Source: Butyricicoccus pullicaecorum | GTDB taxonomy: Bacteria > Bacillota > Clostridia > Oscillospirales > Butyricicoccaceae | Direction: 5' to 3' | Assembly (NCBI GenBank): GCA_018366195.1 | Contig: JAGZIN010000023.1 | Location: 1-40,696, forward strand | DNA: 40,696 bases | Shown here: positions 36,817 to 40,696 of the stretch, one piece after another | Position numbering within the stretch: position 1 is the first letter of the stretch | Layout of the letters: the number at the start of each line of letters is the position of its first letter | Notes under the pieces: model-generated | Told to the model about the DNA's origin: nothing | The model's input: only the letters and a program-made list of their open reading frames with translations | Databases searched by the model: none | Program-made: the position numbers and the translations under genes

Positions 36817-39391
36817 TCACATCACCATCCTTAAATATTACACCTAACTCCTTATTCACTATAATTTCTGTGCCACCTTGATTATACTGCATATTTCCGT
36901 CTTTGTCTACTACTGCTGGATAAATTTGGATACCCTCCAATAGCCTTCTCCCAAAAAGTATATTTTTGTTTTCAGAATGCAGGAGTTTGGCTCGTACAGA
37001 AACACTAGACTTCAGAATTTCTCGTGCTTCTTCCTTACTAACCGCTGACAGAACAGTCCGGTCTTCATATTTTTCACTTTTTTTGCAGAAATACTGAAAA
37101 CGCTCCGACGGCAAAAGGGCAATTCGAATGGTAGGTTCTCCCAATCGCGTCTTAGCTGAGAAATAGCTAGTACTTTCCAAATCGTCAAATTGAACTTTTT
37201 CAGATTCCTTGATTGGACTATATCCTTTTCCGGGTTCATGAATCAAATAGTTTCCACTCATCGCAGCTTTCACCTGATCTTCAATCAGGTGTTCCATCCA
37301 ACCGCTGAGTTCCTCGGGTGGTGCGGCTTGCGGGTCATACCCGCGTGTTACCAGAACAGGCAGATCCTCCGGAATGCGAATTGATGTATATTGCTCCAAA
37401 AGATGAATGCTTTGTTGTAAAAGGCACGCTGGATAGACAAACCCATCGGCACCAAACTGTTCCGACAGTTCGGGTACCAAAACATAAAGGTTTGGTACCG
37501 TGATGTGGGGCGGTCGAGGTGTATCCTGATGTCGAAACATTCGACCAAGACGTTGGAGCACAAGGTCTATTGGTGCAATCGCAGTCATCATCAGATCGAA
37601 ATCCACATCCAGAGACTGCTCGACGACCTGCGTAGCGACCAGAATGGCTTTATGGGGTCTCATAGACTTCTCTTTTCCAAAAAGTCTAATGCAATGCTGC
37701 TCTATCCGGTCACGTTGTTCTGCCGGGAAACGCGCATGAAATAGAAGCATCTCGCCATCAAAGCCTATGGTTTTGAGTGCTTGAAACGTTTCTTGAGCCT
37801 GCTGCACGGTATTCAGTAAGATACATAGGCAGCCTCCATTGTGTACCAGTTCTTTGGCATATACGGCAATCTTTTCTGCCTGATGCAGGATAGGACAAAG
37901 CGTAACAGATACGGTTTGCCGCTTTTCCGTGCGCTGAATCGTGCGCACCAGCACTTTACCTGACTCTGTAATGGCTGTTACGGCAGGATAGCTTGACGGA
38001 ATTGATTCGTTGGTATAAGCAGATAGCATCTGCGTCTTTTTCTCAGGCGGGAGTGTTGCAGACAACAGAACAACCGGTATCTCCAGCGCTTTGCACCATT
38101 CCAATAACCGGTGCAGAATCTCACCCATATACACGTCATAAGAATGCAGCTCATCAATAATCAACGCTTTTTGAGCCAAGCCGAGCAATCGTAAAACGCC
38201 ATATTTCACCAACAAAACTGACATCATCGCTTGGTCTACCGTTCCGACAGCATAAGATCCCAGCAGTCCTCTTCGCACAGGAAGCAGCCATCTCCACGCA
38301 TAACGTTCTTCTTCGGTATCAAAGTCTGGGCAAAAGGATTGTGTTTCATCATCACTCAGCCACGCCATACTATGCAGTAGCCTGACTGGTTCCGATGCAT
38401 GGTGCATCTGTAAAAACGTACGCATACGCTCAACCATCTGATTAGATGTTGCAGCTGTAGGCAATCCAACATAGAATCCACATTTTCCCCATTGCTGAGC
38501 CATCTGAAGGGCAGCATAAACACCAGCCTCTGTCTTCCCCTCCCCCATCGGTGCTTCAAGCAACACAACAGATATTCGTTCCTGTGCTTGCTCAAAAAGC
38601 ACCTCGGTTTCTGCTTGCAGACCGCGCATTCCTTCTCTTGCAATACTCGGCCAAACCTGATGAAATTCTGATTCCCACTCCGTAGACTGTGATTCTAACC
38701 CACTGACTTTCAAAAACGTCTTAGCAAGATGCACCGCATGTTCCTGCGCATCCGGTTGATGAAACCAAGTTTCAGCCTGTGCAAAATAATCGCTGGAGGC
38801 AATCCAATCAGATAGAATCACAATTCCCAGCAGCAAGGCTCCTACACTTCCTCTATCTTTTTTATCCGGAGCGGACAGGCACATGTCTGAATGCAAAAAT
38901 CGAACGCGCATCTGAGATTCCAGTTTTTTCTGCAACTCATTCCAACCCTGATCTTCGCACTCACCTGCCTCACCCCATTTTCCTTGATGATGTACCCCTA
39001 AAAGATTCGCATAAAACTTGTCTATACGGCATTTTTTCCAAATACGCTGCAAACATTGACAGGTGGTTTTTTCATGACGAATAGGTGTAGAATCAGGCAC
39101 AGTAGGTCTTAAGCCCTGCTGAGCCATCTTGTCTCCCATTACAGACCAACGGTACTGAAACTTCTCTTCAATCTTTCCAATATCGTGAAGTGAAGCGAGA
39201 TATCCAATCCAACTGATTGCTTCCTCTGTACTGCAGGATAATGCACCCGATAATTTATGTAATATACCCGGAGCAATCATGTGTCTGGCGATGACTTGAG
39301 CAACAATACCAGAGAGTGCAGAGTGTGTCAAAATGGATTGGTAGGGGTCTGTTTTTGCCCAGATTTCATGTAAATCAAACTGCATATACAT
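36800..39391 (-). CDS. cas3: CRISPR-associated helicase/nuclease Cas3
   Basis: Encodes 863 residues. The N-terminal HD nuclease carries LASLHDIGK (His69-Asp70). The SF2 helicase follows, with Walker A EAPMGEGKTEAG, motif II LIIDELHSYD, motif III LLSATLP and motif VI VLQRLGRMFRH preceded by VATQVVEQSLDVDFD. The C-terminal domain completes the protein. It is recruited by Cascade to nick and unwind target DNA. Two starts six bases apart are plausible (39391 with AAGGA, 39385 with GAGG). It is the first gene of the operon and overlaps cas8e by 17 bases. No sign of inactivation. Confidence 0.97.
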   Translation of the reverse strand: MYMQFDLHEIWAKTDPYQSILTHSALSGIVAQVIARHMIAPGILHKLSGALSCSTEEAISWIGYLASLHDIGKIEEKFQYRWSVMGDKMAQQGLRPTVPDSTPIRHEKTTCQCLQRIWKKCRIDKFYANLLGVHHQGKWGEAGECEDQGWNELQKKLESQMRVRFLHSDMCLSAPDKKDRGSVGALLLGIVILSDWIASSDYFAQAETWFHQPDAQEHAVHLAKTFLKVSGLESQSTEWESEFHQVWPSIAREGMRGLQAETEVLFEQAQERISVVLLEAPMGEGKTEAGVYAALQMAQQWGKCGFYVGLPTAATSNQMVERMRTFLQMHHASEPVRLLHSMAWLSDDETQSFCPDFDTEEERYAWRWLLPVRRGLLGSYAVGTVDQAMMSVLLVKYGVLRLLGLAQKALIIDELHSYDVYMGEILHRLLEWCKALEIPVVLLSATLPPEKKTQMLSAYTNESIPSSYPAVTAITESGKVLVRTIQRTEKRQTVSVTLCPILHQAEKIAVYAKELVHNGGCLCILLNTVQQAQETFQALKTIGFDGEMLLFHARFPAEQRDRIEQHCIRLFGKEKSMRPHKAILVATQVVEQSLDVDFDLMMTAIAPIDLVLQRLGRMFRHQDTPRPPHITVPNLYVLVPELSEQFGADGFVYPACLLQQSIHLLEQYTSIRIPEDLPVLVTRGYDPQAAPPEELSGWMEHLIEDQVKAAMSGNYLIHEPGKGYSPIKESEKVQFDDLESTSYFSAKTRLGEPTIRIALLPSERFQYFCKKSEKYEDRTVLSAVSKEEAREILKSSVSVRAKLLHSENKNILFGRRLLEGIQIYPAVVDKDGNMQYNQGGTEIIVNKELGVIFKDGDVSESKV

Positions 39392-39583
39392 CCTCTTTCC
39401 TTGATAATAATATCATCTTTCTCTATCAATTTGTATCATTCAAATTATAACTTAATTCTATCATAGTTTTTGCACAATAGATAGCCTGTGACAATGATAA
39501 AAGGAATACTCAAATCAAATCTATAGGATAGGAGTGAAGCCGAAGGAGAAATCCATCGGCTTCTACTTTTATATCTTAAATTA
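39392..39583 (-). promoter_or_regulatory. cas operon upstream region with a TATAAT box
   Basis: A perfect TATAAT (39444-39449) lies about 55 bases before cas3, but no good -35 is found at 16-18 bp. Several TGATA motifs cluster around it on the minus strand. A GAAGCCGA/TCGGCTTC hairpin lies at 39535-39564 between this region and the IS30 remnant. No gene is seen in this 190-bp stretch. Confidence 0.45.
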
Positions 39584-39907
39584 TCAAGTAAAGTACAACA
39601 CTACATCAAAGAAACCTTTATAAGGAGAATTCCAAGCAAGGCATTTACAAGGACAATGATTTAATTTGTTGGTAAATGTAAGAAAGTAGCTGTCATCAAA
39701 AAGTTCCAAGTCAACAGGCTTTGGACAATATTCTCAAATCAATCCATTGGTGTTTTCGTTTGTACCACGTTCCCAAGGTGCATGGGGCTAAAATTGTAGA
39801 CCATCCATCGTTTCAGTTATCTCTGCATGGCGAGAGAATTCTTGCCCTCTATCAGAAGTTACAAAACGCACGTACTCAGGTGGCAATGTGCTAAGAGGTT
39901 CAATCAT
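39584..39907 (-). pseudogene. IS30-family transposase remnant (C-terminal DDE part, two in-frame stops)
   Basis: In one minus-strand frame the sequence reads VRFVTSDRGQEFSRHAEIT, then PHAPWERGTNENTNGLI, EYCPKPVDLELFDD, TNKLNH, KCLAWNSPYKGFFDVVL and a terminal stop. This is the C-terminal half of an IS30-type transposase, with the second Asp (TSDRG) and the Glu (NENTNG) of the DDE triad. Two stops interrupt it: TAG after LQF and TGA after NGLI, where the family usually has Arg (CGA to TGA is one transition). The N-terminal half is absent. It is dead and lies just upstream of the cas operon. Confidence 0.85.
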
Positions 39908-39979
39908 CCCTCACTTTACAGGCTCTGTATTCTTTTTTGGAATTTTCTTAAGTAGCAGAAAGCGAGATTTTCTGTCTGT

Positions 39980-40341
39980 TAGAGCGTTTCTGAAAAGTAA
40001 AAAGTGACGAATGGTTCTGGGAATGGTAAAATAAAGTTGGTGATGAAAATGGGAAACAGACGAACAACAGGAACGCGTGAAATTCTGGACTATATTCAGC
40101 AGCAGGATGGAGGCTACGCCATTCCACCAAAGTCTAATACACGGCAACCCTTGGCGTTGTGATTGGATGCTCTACAAGGAGCGGCATTGGGTTGAGCGTT
40201 TTTTCTAAAATTAAAACAATTCATGCGTGTTGCTACTCATTATAACAAGTTAGCTTCCTCTTTTCTGGCTTTTATTTATCTTACTGTGATTGCTATTTTA
40301 TTGAAATAGAACAATCGAACGCACTTTTCAGAAATGCTCTA
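39980..40341 (+). mobile_element. IS5-family element, internally deleted, with both terminal inverted repeats
   Basis: The left end GAGCGTTTCTGAAAAGT (39982-39998) is matched by the right end ACTTTTCAGAAATGCTC (40323-40339), inverted, with one mismatch. Both are flanked by TA (39980-39981 and 40340-40341), consistent with a TA target duplication of the IS427/IS1031 type. At about 360 bp the element is far shorter than a complete IS5-family copy and contains only the end of its transposase. Mobilisation would need a transposase in trans. Confidence 0.8.
40043..40309 (+). pseudogene. IS5-family transposase C-terminal remnant, frameshifted
   Basis: Reading forward, one phase gives REILDYIQQQDGGYAIPPKSN. 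A shift then gives PWRCDWMLYKERHWVERFF, and another gives QFMRVATHYNKLASSFLAFIYLTVIAILLK before TAG. Together these match the last third of IS5-family DDE transposases, with the catalytic Glu in YKERHWVE. At least two frameshifts and a missing N-terminal part show that it is non-functional. Confidence 0.82.
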
Positions 40342-40342
40342 G

Positions 40343-40477
40343 CTAAACTGTCTTTCGTCTCTCACTCGTCCATGGGTACTGTGTACGGTTTTGGTTGCCA
40401 TCCACCACACCCACGATATTGCCGCAGGCGTCATACTCACGAAGAATCTCCCCCATCAATGTGAGTCTTAGATTGAA
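40343..40477 (-). pseudogene. Rhs/YD-repeat protein fragment
   Basis: The minus strand translates as GEILREYDACGNIVGVVDG, then NQNRTQYPWTSERRKTV and a stop. The REYDACGNIV pattern is that of Rhs/YD-repeat proteins, which are often polymorphic toxins. Upstream the frame is closed by a TAG within about 45 bases, and the right end of the IS5 remnant lies two bases beyond the stop. It is a fragment, not a functional gene. Confidence 0.6.
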
Positions 40478-40534
40478 CCGCTACATCAACTCAATTTTAA
40501 ATATAGTTTCCCTCTGCCGAGGAAGCCTAATTGC

Positions 40535-40574
40535 AAAAATGCCTTCCTTTCGTGTGAAAGGAAGGCATTTTTTT
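40535..40574. terminator. Strong hairpin terminator, second downstream of the 5S rRNA
   Basis: AAAAATGCCTTCCTTT (40535-40550) pairs perfectly with AAAGGAAGGCATTTTT (40557-40572). Both strands have U-rich tails. On the minus strand it is the second of two tandem hairpins after the rRNA. Confidence 0.85.
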
Positions 40575-40604
40575 GCATGCTTCAATCAAAGAAATGCTTA
40601 TTTC

Positions 40605-40640
40605 AAGAAAAGAAAAAGCAGACTCTTACGAATCTGCTTT
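40605..40640 (-). terminator. First terminator downstream of the 5S rRNA
   Basis: AAAGCAGA (40633-40640 in minus sense) pairs with TCTGCTTT (40615-40622), followed on the minus strand by TTTCTTTTC. Confidence 0.82.
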
Positions 40641-40644
40641 ATGT

Positions 40645-40696
40645 GCGCGCCGTGTTATTTTCCCGGGCCGTCTCCAGCCAAGTATTTTCACCGTTA
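40645..40696 (-). rRNA. 5S ribosomal RNA, 3' part (gene runs off the window)
   Basis: The minus strand reads GGTGAAAATACTTGGCTGG, then AGACGGCCCGGGAAAATA and ACACGGCGC. This is the conserved 3' half of bacterial 5S rRNA (ACTTGGCTGGAGACGGCC core). The exact 3' end is estimated. Tandem terminators follow, so an rRNA operon ends here. Confidence 0.85.

Noticed and set aside
39911..40147. 78-codon minus-strand frame
   Set aside because: It is antisense to the IS5 transposase remnant and crosses its left inverted repeat. The plus-strand frames show the real similarity.

Overview
The window looks like a chromosomal segment of a Gram-positive, low-to-mid GC Clostridia member (Bacillota), most likely a gut Oscillospiraceae/Butyricicoccaceae-type organism. 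Supporting signs are the rpmG-secE-nusG-rplK-rplA-rplJ-rplL block, strong AGGAGG ribosome binding sites with several TTG/GTG starts, an S-layer-homology-anchored glycosidase, PyrR-type RNA attenuation, class 1B dihydroorotate dehydrogenase (pyrDB/pyrK) and a BlaI-type repressor with its TACA-N2-TGTA operators. The family-level placement is inference.

Layout. 1-440: intergenic, with paired hairpins and terminators. 441-4276 (minus): ribosomal protein and transcription block, with an L10 leader/attenuator before rplJ, candidate L1-binding leaders before rplK and rplA, and an unexplained structured insert between nusG and rplK. 4386-8633 (plus): ruvX and a large secreted LamG/FIVAR/GH51-like/SLH enzyme. 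8756-11691 (minus): pyrK-pyrD-(histidine phosphatase/GNAT fusion), translationally coupled. 11749-14019 (minus): a secreted protein with two tandem nucleoside-phosphorylase-like domains. 14156-14911: TraX-family membrane protein. 14951-21105 (minus): pyrR-pyrF-carA-carB with a PyrR attenuator. 21264-23843: a tiny Ala-rich protein, an FNT channel, and a thiM-HAD pair. 23847-25120 (minus): blaI with a decaying blaR1. 25216-28498: DUF1015 protein, tRNA-Gln, a hypothetical protein, a YitT-family membrane protein and tRNA-Arg.

28616-39391 (minus) is a complete type I-E CRISPR-Cas locus: cas3-cas8e-cas11-cas7-cas5-cas6e, then a leader and an array of 39 canonical repeats plus one degenerate repeat, then cas1-cas2. 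The unusual point is that the array sits inside the cas cluster, between cas6e and cas1, in the same orientation. cas1 translation signals directly abut the decayed last repeat. Several spacers can be read as coding sequence: one encodes a helicase DEAH-box motif, two pairs sample related targets, and one covers a start codon with its ribosome binding site.

Beyond cas3 (39584-40477) lie a wrecked IS30-family transposase, a deleted IS5-family element with recognisable ends, and an Rhs/YD-repeat fragment. The window ends in the 3' part of a 5S rRNA gene followed by tandem terminators. The CRISPR locus therefore lies between a tRNA-Arg gene and mobile-element remnants beside an rRNA operon.
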